19,360 nucleotides of DNA from an uncultured bacterium. GTDB taxonomy: Bacteria; Bacillota; Clostridia; Lachnospirales; Lachnospiraceae. Shown here piece after piece: positions 8,119 to 15,344 of the stretch (position 1 is the first letter of the stretch; every line of letters starts with the position of its first letter). The translations under genes and the position numbers were made by a program. The notes beneath the pieces are model-generated. The model saw only the letters and a list, made by a program, of their open reading frames with translations, was not told where the DNA came from and made no database searches. Where the stretch lies: positions 1 to 19,360 of the forward strand of contig CAMBUC010000005.1 in assembly GCA_945871045.1 (NCBI GenBank). Reading direction: 5' to 3'.

Positions 8119-9020
8119 TGAAAACAAGTGTAAAACTGGCAGGTGTAACCTTCAAAAATCCGATCCTCACAGCATCCGGAACATTTGGTTCCGGTCAGGA
8201 ATATGCACAGTTTGTAGATCTGAACAAATTAGGCGGAGTGGTCACCAAAGGTGTCGCAAATGTACCGTGGGAAGGAAATCCCACCCCCCGTGTGGCAGAA
8301 GTATATGGCGGGATGTTGAATGCCATCGGTCTTCAGAATCCCGGTATCGACGTGTTTGTAGAACGTGATATTCCGTTTTTGAGCAAATATGATACAAAGA
8401 TCGTAGTGAATGTATGTGGCAGAAGCGAGGCTGATTATGTAGAAGTGGTGGAACGTCTGGCGGATCAGCCGGTAGATCTTTTAGAGATCAATATTTCTTG
8501 CCCGAACGTAAAAGAAGGCGGGATTGCTTTTGGTCAGGATCCAAAAGCAGCGGCAGCCATCACAAAAGCGGTAAAGGCAGTTGCAAAGCAGCCGGTAGTG
8601 ATGAAACTCAGTCCGAATGTAACGGATATCGCATATATGGCACAGGCGGTAGAAGCAGCCGGCGCCGATGCGGTATCGCTGATCAATACGTTGACGGGTA
8701 TGAAGATTGATGTGAAGAAGCGTGCTTTTGCACTTGCAAACAAGACCGGCGGATTATCCGGTCCTGCTGTTCATCCCGTTGCAGTGCGTATGGTTTATCA
8801 GGTTGCGCAGGCAGTGAACATTCCCATCATCGGAATGGGTGGCGTGATGAGCGCAGAGGATGCACTGGAACTGATGCTTGCCGGCGCCACAGCAGTTTCT
8901 GTGGGAACAGCAAATTTTACAAATCCTCGTATTACGGAAGAGATCATAGATGGAATCCGCGCATTTATGGCAGAAGAAGGTGTGGATGATATCACAGAAC
9001 TGATCGGAGCCGTAAAATAA
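8118..9020 (+). CDS. pyrD: Dihydroorotate dehydrogenase B, catalytic subunit
   Basis: FMN enzyme oxidising dihydroorotate to orotate, fourth step of pyrimidine synthesis; forms the NAD-dependent heterotetramer with PyrK. The 300 residues show TASGTFGSG near 18, the substrate loop NAIGLQNPG (68-76), the catalytic cysteine C128 in NISCPNVKEGG (class 1 enzymes use Cys as base), and the FMN phosphate segment IIGMGGVMSAEDA toward the end. The ATG at 8118 is preferred over the TTG three bases earlier because AGGAGGTG (8102-8109) lies 8 nt before it. The operon apparently ends here: pyrE, often next in relatives, is absent. Confidence 0.96.
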   Translation: MKTSVKLAGVTFKNPILTASGTFGSGQEYAQFVDLNKLGGVVTKGVANVPWEGNPTPRVAEVYGGMLNAIGLQNPGIDVFVERDIPFLSKYDTKIVVNVCGRSEADYVEVVERLADQPVDLLEINISCPNVKEGGIAFGQDPKAAAAITKAVKAVAKQPVVMKLSPNVTDIAYMAQAVEAAGADAVSLINTLTGMKIDVKKRAFALANKTGGLSGPAVHPVAVRMVYQVAQAVNIPIIGMGGVMSAEDALELMLAGATAVSVGTANFTNPRITEEIIDGIRAFMAEEGVDDITELIGAVK

Positions 9021-9068
9021 AATGAACTGAATCAGGATCTTGTTCCGGTGAGTGACAAGCACAGAACG

Positions 9069-9112
9069 ATCCTCTCTGCATAGAATAACAAAAAATGCAG
9101 AGAGGATTTTTT
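9069..9112 (+). terminator. Intrinsic terminator of pyr operon, overlapping the next gene's RBS
   Basis: A perfect 13-bp stem (9069-9081 with 9095-9107) around a 13-nt loop is followed by T6 (9107-9112). The 3' arm contains AGAGAGG (9099-9105), the Shine-Dalgarno site of the gene whose ATG follows immediately at 9113. The hairpin therefore both ends upstream transcription and would hide the downstream RBS in read-through RNA. Confidence 0.88.
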
Positions 9113-10135
9113 ATGAAATCTGTGAAAAAGAAATTACTAGCCGGATTGCTGACTGTGGCAATGCTTGTGCCGGTACTGACCGGCTGCGGCTTAAAGACAG
9201 GCACAAAGGAGGAAGGTGGAGCAGCCGGCGGCAAGACAACAAAGGTTGTTTTGAATGAGGTGGCACACTCCCTTTTTTATGCGCCCATGTATGTGGCCAT
9301 CGAAAACGGATATTTTAAGGAGCAGGGCATTGATCTGGAACTGGTGACAGGATTTGGCGCTGACAAAACGATGACAGCGGTTCTTTCAGGAGAAGCGGAC
9401 ATCGGATTTATGGGGCCTGAGACAACGGTGTATACATGTAATGAAGGAGCCACGGATCTTGTCGTGAACTTTGCCCAGTTGACACAGCGTGCAGGAAACT
9501 TTTTGGTGGGAAGAGAGGCAGACGATGCTTTCGAGTGGAAGAAACTGAAAGGAACTTATGTCCTTGGCGGTCGAGATGGTGGTATGCCGGAAATGGTATT
9601 TGAATATATTTTAAAGAAAAACGGGATTGATCCGGCGGCTGATCTGAACATTGATAAGAGCATTGACTTTGGATCTACGGCAGCAGCCTTTTCCGGCGGG
9701 CAAGGGGATTATAGCGTGGAATTCGAACCTGGAGCTACTGCCTTGGAGCAGGAAGGCGCCGGATATGTAGTCGCATCGCTTGGTGTAGATAGCGGCTATG
9801 TTCCTTATACAGCATTTTCAGCAAAAGACAGTTATATGAAAGAACATCCGGAAGTGATCCGGGGCTTTGTGGCAGCATTGAAAAAAGGTATGGAGTATGT
9901 GTACAGCCATAGTCCGGAAGAAGTCGCAGATGTGATCGCACCGCAGTTTAAAGATACAGAGAAAGAAACCATGGCGATCATTATCGGACGTTATGCAGAT
10001 CAGGACACATGGAAGAAAGATCTTGTGTTTGAAGCGGATGCTTATCGGCTGCTGCTGGATATTTTGGAGGAGGCAGGACAGCTCACGGAGCGCCCGGCCT
10101 ATGAAAAACTTGTCACCACAGAGTATGCAAAGTGA
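9113..10135 (+). CDS. NMT1/THI5-like ABC transporter substrate-binding lipoprotein
   Basis: Predicted extracytoplasmic solute-binding lipoprotein of 340 residues. The N-terminus is a lipoprotein signal (MKSVKKK, hydrophobic core, LTGC with Cys25), followed by a Gly/Ala/Lys linker. The mature part has family features: LFYAPMYVAIENGYFKEQG, GEADIGFMGPE and the late EHPEVIRGF helix. Relatives bind thiamine-pyrimidine precursors, riboflavin-like compounds, or nitrate/sulfonates; the ligand here cannot be told. The start is ATG 9113; an in-frame ATG at 9095 lies inside the terminator stem and has no RBS. No permease or ATPase gene is nearby, so it is an orphan or works with a distant transporter. 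Its position after pyrD hints at a pyrimidine-type ligand, but this is only inference. Confidence 0.88.
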   Translation: MKSVKKKLLAGLLTVAMLVPVLTGCGLKTGTKEEGGAAGGKTTKVVLNEVAHSLFYAPMYVAIENGYFKEQGIDLELVTGFGADKTMTAVLSGEADIGFMGPETTVYTCNEGATDLVVNFAQLTQRAGNFLVGREADDAFEWKKLKGTYVLGGRDGGMPEMVFEYILKKNGIDPAADLNIDKSIDFGSTAAAFSGGQGDYSVEFEPGATALEQEGAGYVVASLGVDSGYVPYTAFSAKDSYMKEHPEVIRGFVAALKKGMEYVYSHSPEEVADVIAPQFKDTEKETMAIIIGRYADQDTWKKDLVFEADAYRLLLDILEEAGQLTERPAYEKLVTTEYAK

Positions 10136-10181
10136 TCAATGCAGTTAACATAACAATCGGATAATCGTCAGAATAATCGTG

Positions 10182-10228
10182 ATAAGGCTATGAGTTTTTG
10201 TAAAAATAAAACTGATAGCCTTATTTTT
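10182..10228 (+). terminator. Intrinsic terminator after the substrate-binding protein gene
   Basis: Stem ATAAGGCTAT (10182-10191) pairs with ATAGCCTTAT (10215-10224), continued after a G-G mismatch by AGTTTT with AAAACT, then T5. Just upstream, ATAATCGT occurs twice (10161-10168 and 10173-10180). Confidence 0.85.
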
Positions 10229-10289
10229 ATAAAAAATGAATGAAATACTTGCATGCGCAAAAAATAGTGAATGGAGTAACGGTCATAAA

Positions 10290-10356
10290 AACGGCAGTTT
10301 GCAGGAAAAAAACATACAGTTGCTAAAACATGTGTGCTGTTTTCCGCATTGCCGTT
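10290..10356. repeat. Large imperfect inverted repeat upstream of the PHP gene
   Basis: The arm AACGGCA-TGC-GGAAAA (10290-10309, with small bulges) is complementary to TTTTCC-GCA-TGCCGTT (10340-10356), 16 pairs in all around a 30-nt centre. The right arm overlaps the -35 of the PHP promoter. Nothing else was recognised in the 276-nt gap besides the preceding terminator. Confidence 0.5.
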
Positions 10357-10377
10357 CAGGCAAAATTGTGGTATAAA
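10349..10377 (+). promoter_or_regulatory. Promoter of the PHP phosphoesterase gene
   Basis: TTGCCG (10349-10354), a 17-nt spacer and TATAAA (10372-10377), with TGG just before it as an extended -10 element. Confidence 0.6.
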
Positions 10378-10411
10378 GAGATAAGAGAATAAAAGAACCG
10401 AGGTAGTACAG

Positions 10412-11134
10412 ATGATTAGAGATGTCATGGATCTGCATACGCATACGATTGCCAGCGGACATGCTTACAATACGATCGTTGAGATGGTGAAGGCAGCCGG
10501 TAAATCAGGTTTGAAACTGCTTGGGATCACTGAGCATGGTCCGGCGATGAAGGGCAGTTGTCATCCAATATATTTTCGGAATTTAAAAGTAATTCCAAGA
10601 GAGAGGGATGGAATCACCACGTTGTTTGGCGCGGAATTAAACATTTTGGATGAAGATGGTCATGTAGATCTTCCGGAGGAAATTCTGCCGGCGATGGATC
10701 TGTGTGTGGCAAGCCTTCATATTCCCTGCTTTCCGCCCAAGAGTCTGGAAGAAAATACAAACGCATATATTCATGCAATGAAGAATCCTTATGTAAATAT
10801 CATCGGCCATCCCGATGATCCCCGTTATCCCGTTGATCTTCGGGCCGTTGTGGAAGCAGCGAAAGAGAATCATGTACTTTTAGAGATGAATAATTCCTCT
10901 CTGGCTCCGACGAGTTTTCGCAAGGCAACGATAGAAGGATATCTGAAGTTTCTGGATCTGTGCAAGCAGTATGATCAGCCGATCCTTATGGGAAGCGATG
11001 CCCATGTGGACATTGATGTGGGCAATCACGGTTATGTGGCAGATATTTTGGAATTTGCCCAGTTCCCGGAGCATCTGATCATCAATACAGATGTGGAAAA
11101 AGTAAAGCCGTATTTAAATTATTATAATCGTTGA
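10412..11134 (+). CDS. PHP-family phosphatase/hydrolase, YcdX-like
   Basis: Stand-alone PHP domain protein of 240 residues, probably a cytosolic trinuclear-metal phosphoesterase. The metal ligands line up at a nearly constant +2 or so offset with those of E. coli YcdX as I recall them: H9 and H11 (DLHTHT), H17, H42 (TEHG), E75 (GAELN), H103 (SLH), H133 (IGHPDDP), and D196 with H198 (SDAH). YcdX-type proteins are promiscuous phosphatases; the natural substrate is not known. A GAGG site precedes the ATG by about 10 nt. It has its own promoter, and the next gene, yerC, also has one, so the pair is probably not a strict operon. Confidence 0.9.
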   Translation: MIRDVMDLHTHTIASGHAYNTIVEMVKAAGKSGLKLLGITEHGPAMKGSCHPIYFRNLKVIPRERDGITTLFGAELNILDEDGHVDLPEEILPAMDLCVASLHIPCFPPKSLEENTNAYIHAMKNPYVNIIGHPDDPRYPVDLRAVVEAAKENHVLLEMNNSSLAPTSFRKATIEGYLKFLDLCKQYDQPILMGSDAHVDIDVGNHGYVADILEFAQFPEHLIINTDVEKVKPYLNYYNR

Positions 11135-11144
11135 TTAAAAGTGG

Positions 11145-11173
11145 TTTACTTTCACACTTTCGTGTGTTAAAAT
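11145..11173 (+). promoter_or_regulatory. yerC promoter with palindrome in its spacer
   Basis: TTTACT (11145-11150), 17 nt, TAAAAT (11168-11173). The spacer holds CACAC-TTTC-GTGTG (11153-11166), an inverted repeat placed between -35 and -10 like an operator. A second hairpin (GTGTGC at 11180-11185 with GCGCAC at 11192-11197) lies in the leader. Confidence 0.6.
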
Positions 11174-11264
11174 AAAAAAGTGTGCAAGAAGGCGCACGGA
11201 TATGAGTTGCAACTGCTCTGAAAAAGAGAAGGAGCGGAACAGTTGTAGAAAGAGGTGTAAAGTA

Positions 11265-11567
11265 ATGAGTAAAGATATTCATACAGACGCGGTGAACCAT
11301 TTGTTTGATGCGATTTTGTGCCTGCAAAACAGAGAGGAGTGCTATACGTTCTTCGAAGATATCTGCACGATCAATGAATTGCTGGCATTGTCCCAGCGTT
11401 TTGAGGTAGCACACATGCTGCGTGAGCAGAAGACATATCTCGATATTGCTGAGAAGACGGGCGCTTCCACAGCGACGATCAGCCGTGTCAATCGTTCGTT
11501 GAATTATGGGAATGACGGATATGATATGGTATTCTCCAGAATGGAAGCAAACAGTTCTGAAGAGTAA
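11265..11567 (+). CDS. yerC: TrpR-like transcriptional regulator, YerC/YecD family
   Basis: Small helix-turn-helix protein of 100 residues with the TrpR fold. It closely follows B. subtilis YerC: EECYTFFEDICTINEL, then LSQRFEVAHMLREQKTY, then the recognition helix region TGASTATISRVNRSLNYG. Target genes of the family are poorly known. The ATG at 11265 is used because AGAGGTG lies just before it; an in-frame ATG at 11202 would add a Cys/Lys-rich N-terminus foreign to the family and has no good site. The palindrome in its promoter suggests autoregulation (inference). It ends in a terminator shared with the convergent DUF1836 gene. Confidence 0.93.
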   Translation: MSKDIHTDAVNHLFDAILCLQNREECYTFFEDICTINELLALSQRFEVAHMLREQKTYLDIAEKTGASTATISRVNRSLNYGNDGYDMVFSRMEANSSEE

Positions 11568-11616
11568 GCGGACGATCCTTGAAAGGGATCCGAATATTGG
11601 AAATTGATGTGAAATA

Positions 11617-11650
11617 AAAAATCAGCGCTGAGTGATCAGGGCTGATTTTT
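11617..11650. terminator. Bidirectional terminator between yerC and the DUF1836 gene
   Basis: AAAAATCAGC (11617-11626) pairs with GCTGATTTTT (11641-11650) with a 14-nt loop, giving T5 on both strands. The loop contains the minus-strand gene's stop codon, so the hairpin overlaps its last codons. A weaker hairpin (GATCCTT with AGGGATC) lies just upstream at about 11576-11592. Confidence 0.85.
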
Positions 11651-12283
11651 CTTTGGCTTTGAATTGCGTTTGGAAGTAGTCTTTGGTTCCGGCTGTTTGG
11701 CACGCTCCAGATCGATCATTTTTTCCACGATCATTTTTTTCAGAAATGTATCAAAACTCAGCATGCAGATTAAAGAAAAGTACTGCAGTGATTCGCGGTC
11801 TTCTTCCGGTGCATCCAAAAATGTTTCCTTGCTGCGTTGGAATTTTTTTGTAATATCTTTTGCAAGATTTTGGACTTCATCTTTTTCCAGACTGAACACT
11901 TCGTTGTAGATATCAGTCAGATTTAAGTCCTTTTCATTGGAAAAATATTTTTCCGTCAACGGATCTAAAATATGATGCAGATCGTTGATACACAGAAGAT
12001 TTTTAAAATAGTAGATAAAGATCAACAAGAGCATATGTTCTTTGGAATATTTCTTTTTGGAAGGTGGCGGTAACAGACCGTCCTTCGTGTAATTGTTGAT
12101 CATGGTCTTGGTCAGGACCTTGTCATCCGGATAGCGTTTTGCAGGTGCAAGATTGTTTTCCATAAAGGTGGTAACCTGATCCATATAAAGGTCAATATCG
12201 GGAATCGCTTCCGGCTTGATGTGATCAACCCGGTTCAGGCTGGCTAAAATACTGTTTAAAAGGTCTTTGTCATCAATCGTCAT
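11636..12283 (-). CDS. DUF1836 protein, predicted HTH regulator (YkrK-like)
   Basis: Protein of 215 residues matching the DUF1836 family (B. subtilis YkrK is a member), thought to carry a MerR-like winged helix at the N-terminus. Family-typical stretches are IDLYMDQVTTFMENNL, DDKVLTKTMINNYTKDGLLP and KKKYSKEHMLLLIFIYYFK. The C-terminal tail is Lys/Pro/Ser-rich and probably disordered. The start at 12283 is chosen because GAGGG lies 8 nt upstream in the mRNA; the in-frame ATG at 12307 falls at the predicted transcription start and has no Shine-Dalgarno site. Function and targets unknown. Confidence 0.85.
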   Translation of the reverse strand: MTIDDKDLLNSILASLNRVDHIKPEAIPDIDLYMDQVTTFMENNLAPAKRYPDDKVLTKTMINNYTKDGLLPPPSKKKYSKEHMLLLIFIYYFKNLLCINDLHHILDPLTEKYFSNEKDLNLTDIYNEVFSLEKDEVQNLAKDITKKFQRSKETFLDAPEEDRESLQYFSLICMLSFDTFLKKMIVEKMIDLERAKQPEPKTTSKRNSKPKKNQP

Positions 12284-12315
12284 GTGCAATGCCCTCTTTC
12301 GAATCATTTGCTTTC

Positions 12316-12344
12316 ATTATATAGTATTGAAAACTATATGACAA
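12316..12344 (-). promoter_or_regulatory. Promoter of the DUF1836 gene
   Basis: On the minus strand, TTGTCA (12339-12344), 17 nt, and a perfect TATAAT (12316-12321). Predicted start near 12309. Confidence 0.75.
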
Positions 12345-12431
12345 TATTTTTTTCGGCGAAACAAAGTCGGGCACATTTCCTAAGTGACTGTTCGCGCGCA
12401 CCTCGTTCCTGTAACTTTCTTCACATAACAC

Positions 12432-12461
12432 TTGCGCGATTCGGGGGCTATCGTGTAGAAT
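12432..12461 (+). promoter_or_regulatory. Candidate promoter of pcrA
   Basis: TTGCGC (12432-12437), 18 nt, TAGAAT (12456-12461). The leader contains a 7-bp hairpin (12488-12494 with 12509-12515) shortly before the GGGAG ribosome site. Confidence 0.5.
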
Positions 12462-12532
12462 GAAAAAAGAAAACAAATGTTTGGCTCGAAGCAGTGGTCT
12501 CAGAAAGGCTGTTTCGATGATGGGAGAATCTT

Positions 12533-14767
12533 ATGGCTACATATGATACATTAAATGCAGAACAATATGAGGCGGTGACGACTACGGAGGGCGCTCTTTT
12601 GATTATTGCCGGTGCAGGTAGTGGAAAAACGCGCGTGCTTACACATCGCACTGCGTATCTGATTGAGGAGATGGGGATCAATCCTTACAATATCATGGCG
12701 ATCACCTTTACGAACAAGGCTGCGGCGGAGATGCGTGAGCGGATCGATCAGATGGTAGGATTCGGTTCGGAGAGTATCTGGGTGACGACCTTCCACTCCA
12801 CCTGTGTAAGGATCTTGCGGCGCTTTGCAGACCGCATTGGTTTTGATACCAGTTTTACGATCTACGATGCCGATGACCAGAAACAGGTCATGAAGGAAGT
12901 GTGTAAGAGTTTAGAGATCGACACAAAGATTTATAAAGAAAAAATGTTCTTAAACGTCATATCTTCCGCAAAGGACACCCTTACGGATCCCACAGAGTTT
13001 GCACTGAGTGCTACCGGAGATTATGCGAGACAGCGTCAGGCACAGGTATACCGTGAGTATCAGGCAGTCTTAAAAAAGAATAACGCCATGGACTTTGATG
13101 ATCTGATCATGAAGACAGTGGAATTGTTCAAAGCAGATCTGGAGGTGCTGGATTATTATCAGGAGCGCTTCAAATATATTATGGTAGACGAGTATCAGGA
13201 CACAAACACGGCACAGTTTGAATTGATCCGTTTGCTGGCAGGAAAATACGGAAATCTTTGTGTGGTGGGTGATGATGACCAGTCCATCTATAAATTCCGA
13301 GGAGCAAATATCAAAAATATATTGAATTTTGAGCAGTATTTTCCGCAGGCAAAGGTCATTAAGTTAGAGCAGAACTACCGTAGTACGCAGAATATTTTGG
13401 ATGCAGCAAATCATGTGATCGCCCACAATATCGGAAGAAAACAAAAGGCACTGTGGACGGAGCAGGATGCCGGTGAAAAGATCCATTTCAAACAGTTTGA
13501 TACGGCTTACGAAGAAGCCGACTATGTAGCGGTGGATATCGAAAAGCAGGTGCGTGCCGGCGGCAGTTATAGCGACAGCGCGGTGTTATACCGCACCAAT
13601 GCCCAGTCCCGTATGTTTGAAGAGCGTTTTATTCAGGAAAACATTCCCTATAAACTGGTGGGTGGCGTAAACTTCTATGCCAGAAAAGAGATCAAGGATA
13701 TTTTGGCTTATTTAAAGACGATCGATAATGCGAAGGATGATCTGGCAGTCAAGCGTATCATCAATCTCCCGAAACGAGGGATCGGGGCGGCCTCCATCAA
13801 TAAAGTACAGACCTTTGCAAATGAACAGGAAATGAGTTTTTATGATGCGGCACGGATAGCGGAAGAAATCCCCGGTTTGGGACGTGGTGCAGCAAAGATC
13901 ACACCCTTTGTCACCTTCATTCAGACGATGCGCAGCAAAGCAAAATTCCTGGGCGTAGCGGAACTGATTCGAAATATCATCGCAGATACCGGATATGTGC
14001 GTGAACTGGAGGCGGAAAATACGCCGGAAGCAGATGCAAGGATCGAAAATATCGATGAATTGATCAGTAAGGCAGTCAGTTATGAGGAAAGCACGGAAGC
14101 GCCTACACTTTCCGGATTTTTAGAGGAAGTTGCATTGGTTGCAGATATCGATGATGTCGTCGAGGGCAGTGATTATGTGGTGCTTATGACTTTGCACTCT
14201 GCAAAGGGACTGGAATTTCCCAACGTGTATCTGGCGGGTATGGAGGACGGGTTGTTCCCCAGTTATATGACGATCATCAGTGACAATTCCGAGGAGGAAA
14301 TGGAAGAAGAGCGGCGTTTGTGCTATGTTGGAATCACCCGTGCCATGAAACGGTTGACGATCACCAGTGCGAAGATGCGTATGGTGCGAGGAGAGACGAG
14401 GTTTTCGAAAGTGTCGCGTTTTGTTTCGGAGATTCCGATGCATTTGATGAACGGAACGGTTGCCACCGGAAAAAGTATTCCGAAACAGGTGCAGGAGCAG
14501 AAAACATCTCCCTATGCAAACACTGCCAAGCAGATCCTGCGAAGCAAGCCCGCCGCGCCGGTGCCGATCAAGGTATTTTCCACGGAAGCAACGAATCAGA
14601 TGTCCTTATCTTATCATGAGGGAGATCGGGTTCAGCATATCAAATTTGGGGAAGGAACCGTTCTTAGCATCGTTGCGGGCGGCAGAGATTTTGAGGTGAC
14701 GGTGGATTTCGACCGCTTTGGAACAAAGAAAATGTTTGCAAGTTTTGCCAAACTGAAAAAAGTATGA
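12533..14767 (+). CDS. pcrA: ATP-dependent DNA helicase PcrA (UvrD/Rep family)
   Basis: Superfamily 1A 3'-5' helicase for nucleotide-excision repair and removal of proteins and R-loops at transcribed DNA. The 744 residues are normal for PcrA. Motifs in order: Walker A AGAGSGKT (26-33), DEYQDT (219-224), GDDDQSIYKFRGA (246-258), QNYRST (280-285), TLHSAKGLEF and VGITRA. The C-terminus ends in the Tudor-like RNA-polymerase-binding domain (HEGDRVQHIKFGEG to FAKLKKV), which separates PcrA/UvrD from Rep. GGGAG precedes the ATG by 6 nt. No terminator was seen after it; a promoter for the next gene lies 36 nt downstream. Confidence 0.96.
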   Translation: MATYDTLNAEQYEAVTTTEGALLIIAGAGSGKTRVLTHRTAYLIEEMGINPYNIMAITFTNKAAAEMRERIDQMVGFGSESIWVTTFHSTCVRILRRFADRIGFDTSFTIYDADDQKQVMKEVCKSLEIDTKIYKEKMFLNVISSAKDTLTDPTEFALSATGDYARQRQAQVYREYQAVLKKNNAMDFDDLIMKTVELFKADLEVLDYYQERFKYIMVDEYQDTNTAQFELIRLLAGKYGNLCVVGDDDQSIYKFRGANIKNILNFEQYFPQAKVIKLEQNYRSTQNILDAANHVIAHNIGRKQKALWTEQDAGEKIHFKQFDTAYEEADYVAVDIEKQVRAGGSYSDSAVLYRTNAQSRMFEERFIQENIPYKLVGGVNFYARKEIKDILAYLKTIDNAKDDLAVKRIINLPKRGIGAASINKVQTFANEQEMSFYDAARIAEEIPGLGRGAAKITPFVTFIQTMRSKAKFLGVAELIRNIIADTGYVRELEAENTPEADARIENIDELISKAVSYEESTEAPTLSGFLEEVALVADIDDVVEGSDYVVLMTLHSAKGLEFPNVYLAGMEDGLFPSYMTIISDNSEEEMEEERRLCYVGITRAMKRLTITSAKMRMVRGETRFSKVSRFVSEIPMHLMNGTVATGKSIPKQVQEQKTSPYANTAKQILRSKPAAPVPIKVFSTEATNQMSLSYHEGDRVQHIKFGEGTVLSIVAGGRDFEVTVDFDRFGTKKMFASFAKLKKV

Positions 14768-14802
14768 AAAGGAAATATAAAAAAACTCTAAAATACAAAT
14801 TT

Positions 14803-14830
14803 TTGCTAGGCTAATTGGATAAAATATGAT
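14803..14830 (+). promoter_or_regulatory. Promoter upstream of the small membrane protein gene
   Basis: TTGCTA (14803-14808), 16 nt, TATGAT (14825-14830). The leader to the ATG at 14950 is over 100 nt; I see no known riboswitch in it. Confidence 0.5.
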
Positions 14831-14949
14831 AGAATAGTCTATAAGAAAATTTGCGCCGGAAACGTGAAAAGAGATAGCTTGAGGCAGACTTTGGAATGGG
14901 CCCGCCGGATCGTTTCGGACAACACAGAAAAGAAAAAGGAGTATGCGGC

Positions 14950-15276
14950 ATGAATAGAATCGAAGATTTACAGAATTTACTTTCAACGAACATCAGCAAA
15001 GTAACAGAACTGATCAACAAAAAAGAGGAAGAAGAGAAGAGAGGCCCCAAGGCAAAGACGATTTTTGCCATCATTGGAATCATTGTCGTGGTGGCGGCTG
15101 CGGCTTATGGGCTGTATCGTTTCTTCGCACCGGATTATTTAGAGGATTTCGAAGATGATCTGGATGATGAGTTTGAGGAAGACTTTTTCGATGATGAGGA
15201 CGTAAAGGAAGAAGAGCCTGTAGAGAAGAAGGACGAGGACGCAGCAGATGCGGAAGAGCCTTTCGTAGAAGAGTAA
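14950..15276 (+). CDS. Small single-pass membrane protein with acidic tail
   Basis: Protein of 108 residues that I do not recognise as a named family. A polar, Lys/Glu-rich N-terminal helix (1-36) is followed by one transmembrane segment (about 37-58, IFAIIGIIVVVAAAAYGLY). The C-terminal half is dominated by Asp and Glu (DDLDDEFEEDFFDDED and onward). With basic residues just before the membrane segment, the N-terminus is probably inside, which would place the acidic tail outside; this is inference. AAAGGAG lies 8 nt before the ATG. It sits between pcrA and rlmD and ends in its own terminator. Function unknown. Confidence 0.75.
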   Translation: MNRIEDLQNLLSTNISKVTELINKKEEEEKRGPKAKTIFAIIGIIVVVAAAAYGLYRFFAPDYLEDFEDDLDDEFEEDFFDDEDVKEEEPVEKKDEDAADAEEPFVEE

Positions 15277-15297
15277 AACAAAGCAGAACGACATCGG

Positions 15298-15326
15298 GAG
15301 CTTCGCTGGTTGGCGAAGCTCTTTTT
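15298..15326 (+). terminator. Intrinsic terminator before rlmD
   Basis: GAGCTTCGC (15298-15306) pairs with GCGAAGCTC (15313-15321) around a 6-nt loop, followed by T5. Its end is only 18 nt from the rlmD start. Confidence 0.88.
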
Positions 15327-15344
15327 ATATGAAAAGGAGTCATG

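Noticed and set aside
9095..9112. ATG at 9095 as the start of the substrate-binding protein
   Set aside because: It lies inside the terminator stem and lacks a ribosome site; the ATG at 9113 has AGAGAGG at the right distance and gives a normal lipoprotein signal.
10168..10428. Minus-strand frame in the gap before the PHP gene
   Set aside because: It runs through a terminator, the inverted repeat and the promoter; its Phe/Cys-rich translation looks like no family.
11202..11264. Extended N-terminus of YerC from ATG 11202
   Set aside because: No good ribosome site, and the added Cys/Lys-rich residues are foreign to the family.
12308..12476. Minus-strand 67-codon frame upstream of the DUF1836 gene
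   Set aside because: It covers the mapped promoter of that gene and the opposite pcrA promoter and has no family resemblance.
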